A stretch of DNA of 64,000 bases. Source: Atlantibacter hermannii. Lineage in GTDB: Bacteria; Pseudomonadota; Gammaproteobacteria; Enterobacterales; Enterobacteriaceae. Below the pieces are notes generated by a model. It had not been told where the DNA came from. It saw only the letters and a list, made by a program, of their open reading frames with translations, and did not search any database. A program made the position numbers and the translations under genes. Positions 1 to 8,888 of the stretch are shown here, piece by piece. Every line of letters begins with the position of its first letter. The stretch's first letter is position 1. Location of the stretch: positions 930,001-994,000 of the forward strand of contig LR134136.1 in the NCBI GenBank assembly GCA_900635495.1. Reading direction: 5' to 3'.

Positions 1-28
1 CATGCGAGAGTAGGGAACTGCCAGGCAT
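1..28 (+). rRNA. rrf: 5S rRNA, 3' end only
   Basis: The first 28 bases match the conserved 3' end of enterobacterial 5S rRNA (ending GCCAGGCAT). The rest of the rRNA operon lies upstream of the window. The following tRNA-Asp and yafC identify it with the rrnH position of E. coli. Confidence 0.9.
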
Positions 29-82
29 CAAATTAAGCAGTAAACCGGGGGCAACAAACCGGTGGTTGTAGAAAAATTCGGT

Positions 83-158
83 GGAGCGGTAGTTCAGTCG
101 GTTAGAATACCTGCCTGTCACGCAGGGGGTCGCGGTTCGAGTCCCGTCCGTTCCGCCA
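83..158 (+). tRNA. aspU: tRNA-Asp (GTC), one base short in T-stem
   Basis: The sequence is identical to the tRNA-Asp at 7387-7463, except that the GGG of the T-stem 5' strand is GG here (positions 134-135). That makes it 76 instead of 77 nt, including the encoded CCA. Anticodon GTC. It sits 55 nt after the 5S gene, as aspU does behind rrnH. Loss of one T-stem G would unpair or shift the T-arm. Because similar single-base losses recur through the window, a sequencing error is the likeliest cause. Confidence 0.9.
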
Positions 159-164
159 CTTATT

Positions 165-195
165 AAGCCCTGAGTCTCTGACTCGGGCTTTTTTT
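165..195 (+). terminator. rho-independent terminator of rrn/aspU
   Basis: A stem AAGCCC(t)GAGTC / GACTCGGGCTT with a 1-nt bulge and a TCT loop is followed by a run of T directly after the tRNA-Asp. It ends the rRNA operon transcript. Confidence 0.85.
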
Positions 196-220
196 CGTTT
201 ATAACCCTGAGCTATCAGGT

Positions 221-1129
221 TTACAGCGACTTTGGAACGGCATGAGCGGGGATCCGCTCGCTCAGAAAATCTATGAATGCCCGGATTCGCGTACTGACTG
301 CACGATCGCTGTAATAAACAGCATTAAAAGGCATCGACACAGGCAAACGAATGTCTGCTAATACCTCCACTAACTCTCCCTTTTCAAGCTCCTTGTTGAT
401 CATATAATCCGACAGGCAAGCGATTCCATTACCCATCAGACAAAGTTGCTTCAACGTCTCACCGCTATTGGAAGTTAACTCCGCTGTCACTTCGTAAAGT
501 TGTCCGTCCGATTGCGCGACAGGCCAGATATTTAACGAAGCCGGCTCGGTAAAGCCGAGGCAAACATGATTAGCTAAATCATCAACCGATCGAGGAGCGC
601 CATATTTTTCAAGATACTCCGGTGCTGCAATCATCTTGCGATAACTGCTAAACAAAGGCCTGGCCCGTAAGCTGGAATCACTAAGCGTCCCTACACGTAT
701 TGCCACGTCAACTTTCCGCTCAATCAGATTGATAAATGTCTCTGAAGATACGAGAGAAAGCGTTATCTCAGGATAGTGTTCCCGGAAAGGTTTTATTAAC
801 GGCATGAGATAATGAAGGATAACTGGCGTAGCGGCATCTATTCTGAGCAACCCACGTGGTGTAGATTTTGTTTCAATAATTTCCGTCTCAGCCGCCACAA
901 GATCCTGAAGGATCTGTTGAACACGCCGGAAATAGCGCTCTCCTTCTTCTGTAAGGCTCAACTGGCGAGTCGTACGATTGAGTAAACTTACACCCAGTTT
1001 CATCTCAAGCTTCTTTACCGCACGACTTACAGCGGAATTCGCAAGGGTAAGCTGCTCCGCCGCACGGCTAAAGCTGCCGCTTTCCACCACAGCAACAAAA
1101 ATCGCGAGTTCTTCGGTTGTAGCTTTCAT
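221..1129 (-). CDS. yafC: LysR-family regulator YafC
   Basis: A 302-residue LysR-type transcriptional regulator. The N-terminal winged helix (about residues 4-62) has the family pattern FSRAAEQL...SAVSRAVKKLE, then the RTTRQLSLTEEG wing. It continues into a substrate-binding domain of the periplasmic-binding-protein fold to the C-terminus. Length and sequence agree with E. coli YafC. Its ligand and regulon are unknown. It is transcribed divergently from yafD. In E. coli dkgB lies between aspU and yafC; here it is missing and the terminator abuts yafC. Confidence 0.93.
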   Translation of the reverse strand: MKATTEELAIFVAVVESGSFSRAAEQLTLANSAVSRAVKKLEMKLGVSLLNRTTRQLSLTEEGERYFRRVQQILQDLVAAETEIIETKSTPRGLLRIDAATPVILHYLMPLIKPFREHYPEITLSLVSSETFINLIERKVDVAIRVGTLSDSSLRARPLFSSYRKMIAAPEYLEKYGAPRSVDDLANHVCLGFTEPASLNIWPVAQSDGQLYEVTAELTSNSGETLKQLCLMGNGIACLSDYMINKELEKGELVEVLADIRLPVSMPFNAVYYSDRAVSTRIRAFIDFLSERIPAHAVPKSL

Positions 1130-1367
1130 TATTGCTCCGGCTGCAAAATTCTAAACAGATTACTTTAATATTTGTAATTTAATCATGGTGCTATCCATCC
1201 GTCAGCCTGTATTTGCTGACATCCACTAACGTTGAATTGGCAGGTGCCCCCTGCCGGTAAGATAAGTGTTTCTCACTGTGCACGTTGAAAGTGTGAGCTA
1301 AAATCCCTATAACAGAGAAGCCGCCTCTGTATTTTTGCGGCCTTCACCTGAGAGGAATCACGTCTAA

Positions 1368-2171
1368 GTGCGTAAATCAACCTATGCAATGCGGTATGTC
1401 GCTGGTCAGCCTGCGGAGCGAATCCTGGCTCCAGGCTCTTTTGCGACCATAGGTCAGGCGTTACCTGCTGGAGAGCCGCTTCCCGGTCACGATCGGCTGC
1501 GTGTGTTGGTCTGGAATATTTTTAAACAGCAGCGGGCTGAATGGCTGTCGGTATTAAAGAATTTCGGCAAAGACGCACATCTTGTGTTGCTTCAGGAAGC
1601 GCAAACTACGCCGGAGTTGATTAATTTTGCGACCACCAATTATCTGGCTGCGGATCAGGTTCCCGCATTTGTGCTGCCGCAACACCCTTCCGGGGTGATG
1701 ACACTGTCGGCGGCACATCCGGTGTATTGCTGCCCGTTACGTGAGAGAGAGCCGATTTTACGCCTCTCAAAATCTGCTTTAGTCACAGTTTACCCGTTGC
1801 CGGATATGCGCATGCTGATGGTGATAAACATCCATGCTGTCAACTTCAGTCTTGGCGTCGACGTATACAGTAAACAATTAGGACCGATAGGCGATCAGAT
1901 AGCGCACCATAGCGGCCCCATCATTATGGCTGGAGATTTTAACGCCTGGAGCCGTCCACGTATGAATGCGCTCTACCGCTTCGCTCGTGAGATGTCGTTG
2001 CGTGAAGTCCGTTTTACAGATGACAATCGCCGCCGCGCCTTTGGGCGACCGCTTGATTTTGTTTTCTATCGTGGTTTAGCTGTTCACGAAGCTTCCGTCC
2101 TGGTCACGCGTGCCTCTGACCATAATCCGCTACTCGTTGAATTCACACCCGGCAAACCTGCTAAGCGTTAA
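1368..2171 (+). CDS. yafD: endonuclease/exonuclease/phosphatase-family protein YafD
   Basis: A 267-residue protein of the EEP (DNase I-like) superfamily, very close to E. coli YafD. Visible fold motifs are LVWNIF near residue 47, LLQEAQ (the metal-binding Glu) near 75, AGDFNAWS near 190, and the terminal SDHNP motif. The start is a GTG preceded by GAGAGG. The exact substrate is not established. It lies divergent from yafC and upstream of yafE, with a 69-nt gap. Confidence 0.93.
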   Translation: MRKSTYAMRYVAGQPAERILAPGSFATIGQALPAGEPLPGHDRLRVLVWNIFKQQRAEWLSVLKNFGKDAHLVLLQEAQTTPELINFATTNYLAADQVPAFVLPQHPSGVMTLSAAHPVYCCPLREREPILRLSKSALVTVYPLPDMRMLMVINIHAVNFSLGVDVYSKQLGPIGDQIAHHSGPIIMAGDFNAWSRPRMNALYRFAREMSLREVRFTDDNRRRAFGRPLDFVFYRGLAVHEASVLVTRASDHNPLLVEFTPGKPAKR

Positions 2172-2240
2172 GGTATGTCAGGTCTGCCGTAGGGCAGATC
2201 TGAAGTTCTGCCCTTCATTCACTCTCATAAGGGCAATTTA

Positions 2241-3008
2241 ATGACAACACACTCTCATCACGACAATATCAATAAGCAGTTCGATTCTCAGGCTTCAGCC
2301 TATTTAACCAGTCAGGTTCATGCCAGCGGACGGGATTTGGAGCACCTGAAAGACCGTCTCACACCCTTTACTGAAGCAACGGTACTGGATGTCGGCTGCG
2401 GCGCAGGCCACGCGAGCTTCGTTGCGGCTTCCCGGGTCAAAGAGGTCATTGCTTACGATTTATCAGAAAAAATGCTGGAGACAGTGAACCAGGCCGCTCG
2501 CGAAAGGGGCTTCGGCAATCTTCAGACGCGTCAGGGTTTCGCGGAGTCTTTGCCCTTTGAGGATGAGAGGTTTGATATTGTTATCAGTCGTTATTCTGCC
2601 CATCACTGGCAGGACGTTGGACTGGCGCTGCGTGAAATCAAACGCGTGTTACGGCCCGGCGGGAAAGCGATCATGATGGATGTGATGTCCCCAGGCAATG
2701 CGGTACTGGATATATGGTTACAAACCATTGAGGCTCTGCGTGACACTTCACACGTGAGGAATTATTCAAGTGGTGAGTGGGCCGCGATGTTCAGTGAGGC
2801 AGGCTTATTGACAGCATCGGTAGTGACTGATCGACTGGAACTGGATTATACCAGCTGGATTGCCCGGATGCGGACGCCAGAGGCGTTGGCTAAAGCTATC
2901 CGCCAGTATCAGGTAAGCGCTTCTCAGTCAGTGCAGCAATATTATGAACTGCGGGAGGAAGGCTCGTTTACTACCGATACGATTATGATCGAAGTGTATA
3001 AACCATAA
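2241..3008 (+). CDS. yafE: class I SAM-dependent methyltransferase YafE
   Basis: A 255-residue protein with a Methyltransf_11-type Rossmann domain. Motif I VLDVGCGAGHAS lies near residues 48-59, followed by an acidic residue for SAM ribose (AYDLSEKML). The post-II region contains DIVISRYSAHHW and the later motif RVLRPGGKAIMMD. Matches E. coli YafE. The substrate is unknown. It is probably co-transcribed with yafD and is followed by a strong bidirectional terminator. Confidence 0.92.
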   Translation: MTTHSHHDNINKQFDSQASAYLTSQVHASGRDLEHLKDRLTPFTEATVLDVGCGAGHASFVAASRVKEVIAYDLSEKMLETVNQAARERGFGNLQTRQGFAESLPFEDERFDIVISRYSAHHWQDVGLALREIKRVLRPGGKAIMMDVMSPGNAVLDIWLQTIEALRDTSHVRNYSSGEWAAMFSEAGLLTASVVTDRLELDYTSWIARMRTPEALAKAIRQYQVSASQSVQQYYELREEGSFTTDTIMIEVYKP

Positions 3009-3012
3009 AAAT

Positions 3013-3044
3013 AAAAAGGCACCGGGGGAATCGGTGCCTTTTTT
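3013..3044. terminator. bidirectional terminator yafE/mltD
   Basis: The stem AAAAAGGCACCG / CGGTGCCTTTTTT with a 7-nt loop has A and T tracts on both sides. It lies between the convergent yafE and mltD. Confidence 0.88.
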
Positions 3045-3055
3045 GCTAGACAGGG

Positions 3056-4423
3056 TTACGAATCGCTGTTGATGCTGTTGTTCACAAAGAGTGTCAGCTG
3101 ATCGCCCGGTTGAAGGTTATCCGTGCCGTTGTTCCAGCGCATAACATCTTTGATGTTTACGCCATGACGCTTAGCAATGCTGGAGAGTGAATCCCCTTTG
3201 CGTACCTTATAGGTAATGCTGTCGTCATTTCGGGCCAACTGCAGCGAACTGCTTTCAACGGTGCCTACGCTTAACGTCTGACCTACTTTAATCTGCGCAC
3301 CTTTCAGTTTGTTCCAGCGTTGCAGATCTTTAGTCGTCACGTTTAACCGCGCAGCAATGCTCGATAAAGAATCGCCGGAACGAACTTTATACGAACGGGC
3401 TGCACTGCCGTTATCAGCAACCAGCGTCGGCTGAACAGCGGCGATTTCGCCTGCAGCAAGTGAGCTACGCAGTTTATCCGCGTGCTTCTGCGGCACCATA
3501 ACATATTGCGGGCCGCTTGCGCCTAAAGTTGAGCCTTTAACACCAGCGTTGAAGGTTTTCAGCTTACTTACTGAAATACCTGCCATTTGCGCTAATTGCG
3601 CCACCTCAACTGGATTGTTGAGTTTGACGCGTGCCAGTGCGCGGCTTTCATCCGGGGTCGGTAACCGTACGCCGTACTTTTTACTGTTTTTGAGAATATC
3701 GCTCAAAGCCAGCATCTTAGGTACGTAGATTTTGGTTTCCTGTGGCAGTGAAAGCGACCAAAAATCCGTGGGTTTACCCCGTGCTTTATTCGCTTTCATT
3801 GCCTTCATTACACGACCTTCGCCGCTGTTATAGGCTGCAACTGTTAATAACCAGTCGCCGTCAAACATACGGTTTAAGCGCTGCATCATGTCGAGAGCCG
3901 CAGTGGTGGAAGCCACTACATCACGACGTGCATCGTAACTCCGGGTCTGTTTAAGACCATAATTCCGCCCTGTGCTCGGAATGATTTGCCAGATGCCTGC
4001 GGCATTAGCACCACTCGTCGCGTGCGGGTCAAAAGCGCTCTCCACTATGGGTAGTAGTACCAGTTCCATGGGCATGTTACGTTTCTTAACTTGCCCTGCT
4101 ATCCAGTACATATACGGCTCTGCCCGTAAAGTTACATCGTGGAGATAGCTCTTGTTGCTCAAATACTTCTGTTTCTGATCGCGAATCCGGCTGTTTTCCG
4201 GAATTCCCATCTTTAGCTCGTCGCCAATGAAAGCCCACAAGTTTTGATCCTGAGCGAATGACGTCCCATCGTCCATCCAGCGCTCTGAACTTGTAAACTT
4301 CCCTGCTTCCCCTTGACCAGCTGCAGAAAGGCTCTGTGCGTGCTGTTGGACGGTGGCATCATGCTTCGATGCCTGGCATCCCACAAGCAGGACAGAGGCG
4401 AGTAATATCGCTTTTGCCTTCAT
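3056..4423 (-). CDS. mltD: membrane-bound lytic murein transglycosylase D
   Basis: A 455-residue outer-membrane lipoprotein that cleaves peptidoglycan glycan strands to 1,6-anhydromuropeptides. The signal peptide ends in lipobox LLVGC, with Cys16 lipidated. The SLT domain contains the catalytic-Glu motif LPIVESAFDP and the downstream GIWQI and AAYNSGEG motifs. Two LysM repeats, each starting YKVR-GDSLSSIA, occupy about residues 345-388 and 403-446. The length fits E. coli MltD (452). Convergent with yafE and divergent from nothing nearby; gloB follows on the same strand. Confidence 0.96.
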   Translation of the reverse strand: MKAKAILLASVLLVGCQASKHDATVQQHAQSLSAAGQGEAGKFTSSERWMDDGTSFAQDQNLWAFIGDELKMGIPENSRIRDQKQKYLSNKSYLHDVTLRAEPYMYWIAGQVKKRNMPMELVLLPIVESAFDPHATSGANAAGIWQIIPSTGRNYGLKQTRSYDARRDVVASTTAALDMMQRLNRMFDGDWLLTVAAYNSGEGRVMKAMKANKARGKPTDFWSLSLPQETKIYVPKMLALSDILKNSKKYGVRLPTPDESRALARVKLNNPVEVAQLAQMAGISVSKLKTFNAGVKGSTLGASGPQYVMVPQKHADKLRSSLAAGEIAAVQPTLVADNGSAARSYKVRSGDSLSSIAARLNVTTKDLQRWNKLKGAQIKVGQTLSVGTVESSSLQLARNDDSITYKVRKGDSLSSIAKRHGVNIKDVMRWNNGTDNLQPGDQLTLFVNNSINSDS

Positions 4424-4494
4424 GTGTGTGTCAATAGTTGCTTAAAAGACGAGCGATGATAACGACGAATGGCGGCAATGACAAGCATGAATTA

Positions 4495-5250
4495 TTAGAA
4501 TTTATCTTTCATCGCCCTTAACCAGGCAAAACGCTGCTCTGGTTGTTGCAAAGTTGTTTCTTTGCTTATTGCTTTAATAATATCAATATCTTGCGTTCTT
4601 AAAAAAACATTGATTTTGCGCTCTTCCGCCAGCGTTGTTGGCAAAGTAATGTGATTTTTTGCGCGTAACTCCTTAACTTTTCGATAGTATTCGTTTAAAT
4701 CGGGGTCATGGGGGAGGATGCTTAAAGAAAATGTTAAATTACTTAATGTATATTCATGGGCGCAACAGATGAGAGTGTCTTCTGGTAAGGCATTAAGTTT
4801 GCTAAATGATTGATACATTTGGTCTGCTGTTCCTTCAAATAACCGACCACAGCCTCCCGAAAACATCGTATCGCCGCAAAATAAATAAGGGTGACTAAAG
4901 TAACAGATATGTCCTAAAGTGTGACCTGGCGTGGCAATTACGGTGAATTCATACCCAAGTAGTTTGATTTTATCGCCTTCGTTGACTACGTGATTTGCAC
5001 CTTTATTTGCTGTTTCCTGCGGGCCGTAAACAGGGAGAGCAGGGTACTTTTGCAGCAGTTCTTTGACGCCGCCGACATGATCATTGTGATGATGGGTTAA
5101 TAAAATCGCCTCGGGCTGCCAGCCAAACTGCGCAATTGCCGTTAAAACCGGCGCGGCTTCACCAGGATCGACGATTAAACATTTCCCGTCGTTCTGACTC
5201 AGCACCCAGATGTAGTTATCCTGATAAGCGGGAATACTGATAAGATTCAT
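4495..5250 (-). CDS. gloB: hydroxyacylglutathione hydrolase (glyoxalase II)
   Basis: 251 residues. Hydrolyses S-D-lactoylglutathione in methylglyoxal detoxification in the cytosol. It is a metallo-beta-lactamase fold with the dinuclear metal motif THHHNDH at residues 52-58 and further ligands in the TPGHTLGH and FCGDTMF motifs. The start at 5250 (MNLISIP) is chosen because GAGGTG lies just upstream. A longer in-frame ORF would run into the divergent yafS and is unnecessary for the family length. Confidence 0.96.
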   Translation of the reverse strand: MNLISIPAYQDNYIWVLSQNDGKCLIVDPGEAAPVLTAIAQFGWQPEAILLTHHHNDHVGGVKELLQKYPALPVYGPQETANKGANHVVNEGDKIKLLGYEFTVIATPGHTLGHICYFSHPYLFCGDTMFSGGCGRLFEGTADQMYQSFSKLNALPEDTLICCAHEYTLSNLTFSLSILPHDPDLNEYYRKVKELRAKNHITLPTTLAEERKINVFLRTQDIDIIKAISKETTLQQPEQRFAWLRAMKDKF

Positions 5251-5283
5251 AAAACACCTCTCAATGCGTAACGGAAGGTAGCG

Positions 5284-6000
5284 ATGAAACCGGCAAGGAT
5301 ACCCAGGACATATAGCATGCCAGGCCACTGGGCTGAACTGCCCTGGGGCGAGTACTATCGCGATTCGCTTGAATACCAGATCCGTCCCTGGCTTGCAAAA
5401 ATGTTTGGTTTTCACTTGCTTAAGATTGGCAACCTCAGCGCGGAAATCAATACCGAGAGTTGTGCTATTTCGCATCAGGTGAATGTCGCCGAGAAGGGCG
5501 AGCACGTGCAGGTGAGAGCCAATCCACTGGCTCTTCCTTTCGCGCCGCGAGCGATTGATGCATGTTTGTTAGCACACACTATCTCATGGAGCTCAGATCC
5601 TCATGGCCTGTTGCGCGAAGTTGACCGCGTTCTGGTGGACGATGGCTGGTTGATAATGAGTAGTTTCAATCCCTTTAGTTTAATAGGTTTGGGAAAGCTC
5701 ATGCCGTGCCGGCGCAAATGTGTGCCTTATAATAGCCGTATGTTTACGCTGGCGCGCCAGATGGACTGGCTGGCGCTGCTCAATTTTGAGGTGCTTCATC
5801 ATACGAATTTTCAGGTGCTTCCATGGAATAAGCAGGGCGGCAAGTTACTAAGTACTCACTTACCAGCATTGGGATGTATGCAGGTGATTGTGGCACGTAA
5901 GCGAACCCTCCCGTTAACGCTCAACCCGCAAAAGCAACACCGCGCGAAAACGCAGCTACGCCCCGCAGTTGGGGCGACACGGCAGTATCGTAAGCCTTAA
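5284..6000 (+). CDS. yafS: methyltransferase-like protein YafS
   Basis: A 238-residue SAM-dependent methyltransferase-fold protein similar to E. coli YafS. The usual GxGxG motif is degenerate. LLREVDRVLVDDGWLIMSSFNPFS is the recognisable post-core segment (partly quoted). It begins 33 nt from divergent gloB with AAGG upstream of the ATG. Its stop overlaps the convergent rnhA stop by 4 nt. Function is unassigned. Confidence 0.88.
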   Translation: MKPARIPRTYSMPGHWAELPWGEYYRDSLEYQIRPWLAKMFGFHLLKIGNLSAEINTESCAISHQVNVAEKGEHVQVRANPLALPFAPRAIDACLLAHTISWSSDPHGLLREVDRVLVDDGWLIMSSFNPFSLIGLGKLMPCRRKCVPYNSRMFTLARQMDWLALLNFEVLHHTNFQVLPWNKQGGKLLSTHLPALGCMQVIVARKRTLPLTLNPQKQHRAKTQLRPAVGATRQYRKP

Positions 6001-6473
6001 TTAACGCTGTTTTCCGCCTGATAGCCTACATCGACGTGTACCGGATTGCTGGCCGCGGCACGGGCCAATTCATCGCAGCGTTCATTTTCAGGATGACCCG
6101 CATGGCCTTTGACCCATTCCCAGTTGATTTTATGCTGACTAAGCGCTTTATCCAGACGCTGCCATAAATCGACATTCTTAACCGGTTTTTTGTCTGCGGT
6201 TTTCCAGCCGCGTTTTTTCCAGTTGTGTATCCACTGTGTAATGCCTTGCCTGACGTACTGGCTATCGGTACTGAGGGTGACATCGCAATCCTCGCGCAAC
6301 GCTTCCAGCGCGACAATTGCCGCCATCAATTCCATACGGTTATTAGTAGTAAGCAAGTAACCTTCACTGAAGGTTCTTTCGTGCTGTTTATAACGTAAAA
6401 TCGCACCATATCCGCCCGGGCCGGGATTTCCCAGGCATGAGCCATCGGTGAAAATTTCTACCTGTTTGCGCAT
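5997..6473 (-). CDS. rnhA: ribonuclease HI
   Basis: 158 residues. Degrades the RNA strand of RNA:DNA hybrids. DEDD residues are visible: Asp10 in FTDGSCLGNPGP, Glu48 in NRMELMAA, Asp70 in LSTDSQYV, and the C-terminal NERCDELAR. The start at 6473 (MRKQVEIF) gives the family length. The longer in-frame ORF would extend across the dnaQ start. It is divergent from dnaQ with a 51-nt shared promoter region, the conserved enterobacterial arrangement. Confidence 0.97.
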   Translation of the reverse strand: MRKQVEIFTDGSCLGNPGPGGYGAILRYKQHERTFSEGYLLTTNNRMELMAAIVALEALREDCDVTLSTDSQYVRQGITQWIHNWKKRGWKTADKKPVKNVDLWQRLDKALSQHKINWEWVKGHAGHPENERCDELARAAASNPVHVDVGYQAENSVN

Positions 6474-6524
6474 CTCTGGTAGACTTCCTGTGATCAAAAA
6501 ACCAAGTCTGACATAAACGAGCCT

Positions 6525-7256
6525 ATGAGCACACCTATTACACGACAGATCGTCCTCGATACTGAAACCACCGGTATGAATCAGATCGGTGCCCATTATG
6601 AGGGCCACTGCATCATTGAAATTGGTGCCGTCGAGGTCATCAACCGTCGCCTGACGGGCAATAACTTCCACGTCTACATCAAACCCGATCGGCTTGTCGA
6701 TCCGGATGCGTTTATGGTGCACGGTATTGCGGATGAGTTTTTGCGTGACAAGCCGGTGTTTGGCGACGTCGTGGATGATTTCATTGAGTACATTCGCGGC
6801 GCTGAGCTCATTATCCATAACGCTTCGTTTGATATCGGTTTTATGGATTACGAGTTCGCTAAGCTGAACCGTGGTATTCCAAAAACCGACACGTTTTGTA
6901 AAGTAACCGATAGCCTGGCGCTGGCGCGAAGACTATTCCCGGGCAAGCGCAACAGTCTTGATGCGCTTTGTTCGCGCTATGAGATCGACAACAGTAAACG
7001 AACCCTGCACGGGGCGTTACTCGACTCCCAAATCCTGGCCGATGTTTGGCTGACCATGACTGGCGGCCAAACATCCATGACGTTCGCCATGGAAGGGGAG
7101 TCACAAAACGTGCAGGACACCACAGGCATTCAGCGTCTTGTGCGTCAGGCTTCCCGTTTGAAAGTCATTACCGCTACCGATGAAGAGTGTGCGGCCCATG
7201 AGTCCCGTCTTGATTTGGTGCAAAAGAAGGGCGGCAGCTGCCTTTGGCGTGCGTAA
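6525..7256 (+). CDS. dnaQ: DNA polymerase III epsilon subunit (proofreading exonuclease)
   Basis: A 243-residue 3'-5' exonuclease of the replicative polymerase core. DEDDh motifs: D12 and E14 (VLDTETTG), HNASFDIGFMD, and the HGALLDSQ motif. The C-terminal tail binding the alpha subunit ends DLVQKKGGSCLWRA, identical to E. coli. A Met replaces the Gly in the AFGVHG segment of E. coli (AFMVHG here), next to the exonuclease II region. This may be a natural variant or an error. Confidence 0.97.
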   Translation: MSTPITRQIVLDTETTGMNQIGAHYEGHCIIEIGAVEVINRRLTGNNFHVYIKPDRLVDPDAFMVHGIADEFLRDKPVFGDVVDDFIEYIRGAELIIHNASFDIGFMDYEFAKLNRGIPKTDTFCKVTDSLALARRLFPGKRNSLDALCSRYEIDNSKRTLHGALLDSQILADVWLTMTGGQTSMTFAMEGESQNVQDTTGIQRLVRQASRLKVITATDEECAAHESRLDLVQKKGGSCLWRA

Positions 7257-7386
7257 TTCTCTGATATTTGCATGATTTGTCATCATCCGGGTGAAAATAA
7301 CAGCAAACGATCACAAACGAGTGAAAAACCGTTGACGCCTTGAGAGGCTCCCCGTAATATTCGGCTCGTTCCCAAGGGAACAACGC

Positions 7387-7463
7387 GGAGCGGTAGTTCA
7401 GTCGGTTAGAATACCTGCCTGTCACGCAGGGGGTCGCGGGTTCGAGTCCCGTCCGTTCCGCCA
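7387..7463 (+). tRNA. aspV: tRNA-Asp (GTC)
   Basis: A complete 77-nt tRNA-Asp with anticodon GTC, intact T-stem (GCGGG) and encoded CCA, downstream of dnaQ exactly where aspV sits in E. coli. It provides the reference against which the defect in the first tRNA-Asp is seen. Confidence 0.97.
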
Positions 7464-7469
7464 ATATTC

Positions 7470-7502
7470 AGGCCCATGTTATTCATTAACATGGGCCTTT
7501 TT
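7470..7502 (+). terminator. terminator after aspV
   Basis: A perfect 12-bp stem AGGCCCATGTTA / TAACATGGGCCT with a TTCAT loop and a T tail, immediately 3' of the tRNA. Confidence 0.87.
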
Positions 7503-7665
7503 CATATCTGAATTTTACGGCATGGCGCACACTGCCCGTACCGTATGCCGTCTCGACGCCACAGAAACAGCGCGCCGGTTCAATCTTGCTCCCATGAACA
7601 TCACTATTGTGATCGGGCAGGGTGTTGTCTTCGATCCTGCCCGGCAATTATCGGAGCCTTTATTT

Positions 7666-8406
7666 TTAATGGCTTATGCTATGTAACACCTTTAATGATA
7701 TCGGGAAAAAGATAATATCTGCTGCTAAGGCCACGGGCGTTATAACAATATTTTCTACGATATTGCCTGGGTTTAATTTAGTTTTGTATTTTGAGGTGTA
7801 GAATTCAACTTGATATGCTTTGGCGAGTTTATTCTCCGTGCCGAAATTATAATTTAAATTCTTACGTGGAACGATCACACCCCCAATGTAAACCTCCTTC
7901 TCATAACGAGAGTTTGTGTAGATAAACCCAAGTTTTTTAAGTAACGTTATCTGTTCAGTTGTGAGTTTTTCATTTCTAACAATAACAGTGAATGTTTTAG
8001 AGAAGGGTGTTAATACATTATTTTTAATGTGATCTTTAAGATCGAATCGTAAGATTCCATCGCCACTCTGATCATAATAGGGAAGATTATTGACGTTATC
8101 GTTTAACTCCAGTAATTGATCCGCGCCTTTCGTCAGAAAATAGATATAATCATGACCTATAAAAGCAACGCCTTCGGATGGAACGTCAATTGGCGTCTTT
8201 TTACTGGATTGTAGCGTTGAAAGTTGAAGATTTTTATACTCAACCGCTCCCGAAACGCTATCTTTTATCTCCGTACGATAATCATTACCGTGTTCAATGG
8301 GATTATTGGCTGACCATAATATCGCTGTGCAACCCGTCAGTGATGAGGCTACGGCAATAATTGATAAAAAGCAGAACGCTTTCATAAGACTATTACTCTT
8401 TTCCAT
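7666..8406 (-). CDS. putative lipoprotein, unrecognised family
   Basis: 246 residues. The N-terminus is a lipoprotein signal with hydrophobic core FLSIIAVASS and lipobox LTGC (Cys26), so it is predicted to be membrane-anchored and periplasmic. A second hydrophobic stretch lies near the C-terminus (VALAADIIFFPISL). The start at 8406 has AAAGGATG upstream. It occupies the position of yafT in E. coli but is not similar to YafT and lies on the opposite strand. The coding sequence is AT-richer than the dnaQ side, suggesting acquired DNA. No function is assigned. Confidence 0.7.
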   Translation of the reverse strand: MEKSNSLMKAFCFLSIIAVASSLTGCTAILWSANNPIEHGNDYRTEIKDSVSGAVEYKNLQLSTLQSSKKTPIDVPSEGVAFIGHDYIYFLTKGADQLLELNDNVNNLPYYDQSGDGILRFDLKDHIKNNVLTPFSKTFTVIVRNEKLTTEQITLLKKLGFIYTNSRYEKEVYIGGVIVPRKNLNYNFGTENKLAKAYQVEFYTSKYKTKLNPGNIVENIVITPVALAADIIFFPISLKVLHSISH

Positions 8407-8888
8407 ACAACATCCTTTGTTTATTGAAATTCCTTGTTTTTCAGCAGAAATCTAAAAAGACATAACCTGCCGACAAAGCACATCCTGTGCGGCCAGTCGT
8501 TGTTCCCTCACTGGCGCATGATACTTATTCCAGTTTAAGCGCTTTCTGACCGCCCACTCTGTTGATCTTACCTGAGTCATCAGGAGACGGCCCTAAGCGG
8601 TATTCTGATAAGGCTGTCATGACGTTATTGCGCTTTAAATCCTGTTTAGACATTTATCAGAAGGTCATTTCCGTTTGGTTACTGGTTGTTATTCTGATTA
8701 ATAACCAGATATCGCGCTTTTTATGTGTGAAAAGTTTTCTGAATGTTTACTTTGTAGTAAAACACCCTACAAAAACCTCCCGCTTATATCAATTTAATGA
8801 ATGTTATTTTTTAAATTATAAATTCTAAATATCGGACCCTGACTTAAAAGATAAACTAGGTCTTCCTGGATGTTGAGTACGGATTATT
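8407..8888. other. 482-nt intergenic stretch
   Basis: AT-rich DNA between the divergent lipoprotein and TolC-like genes, presumably holding both promoters. An 88-codon plus-strand ORF at 8562-8828 has no recognisable domain and no convincing ribosome-binding site, so it is not called. Confidence 0.5.

Noticed and set aside
4495..5505. Extended 336-codon form of glyoxalase II
   Set aside because: The extension overlaps the divergent yafS coding region; the internal start with a good ribosome-binding site gives the family length.
7666..8406. yafT by position after aspV
   Set aside because: The protein is on the opposite strand and does not resemble E. coli YafT; only the lipobox is shared.
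8562..8828. 88-codon plus-strand ORF
   Set aside because: No family resemblance, low-complexity AT-rich composition and no convincing ribosome-binding site.
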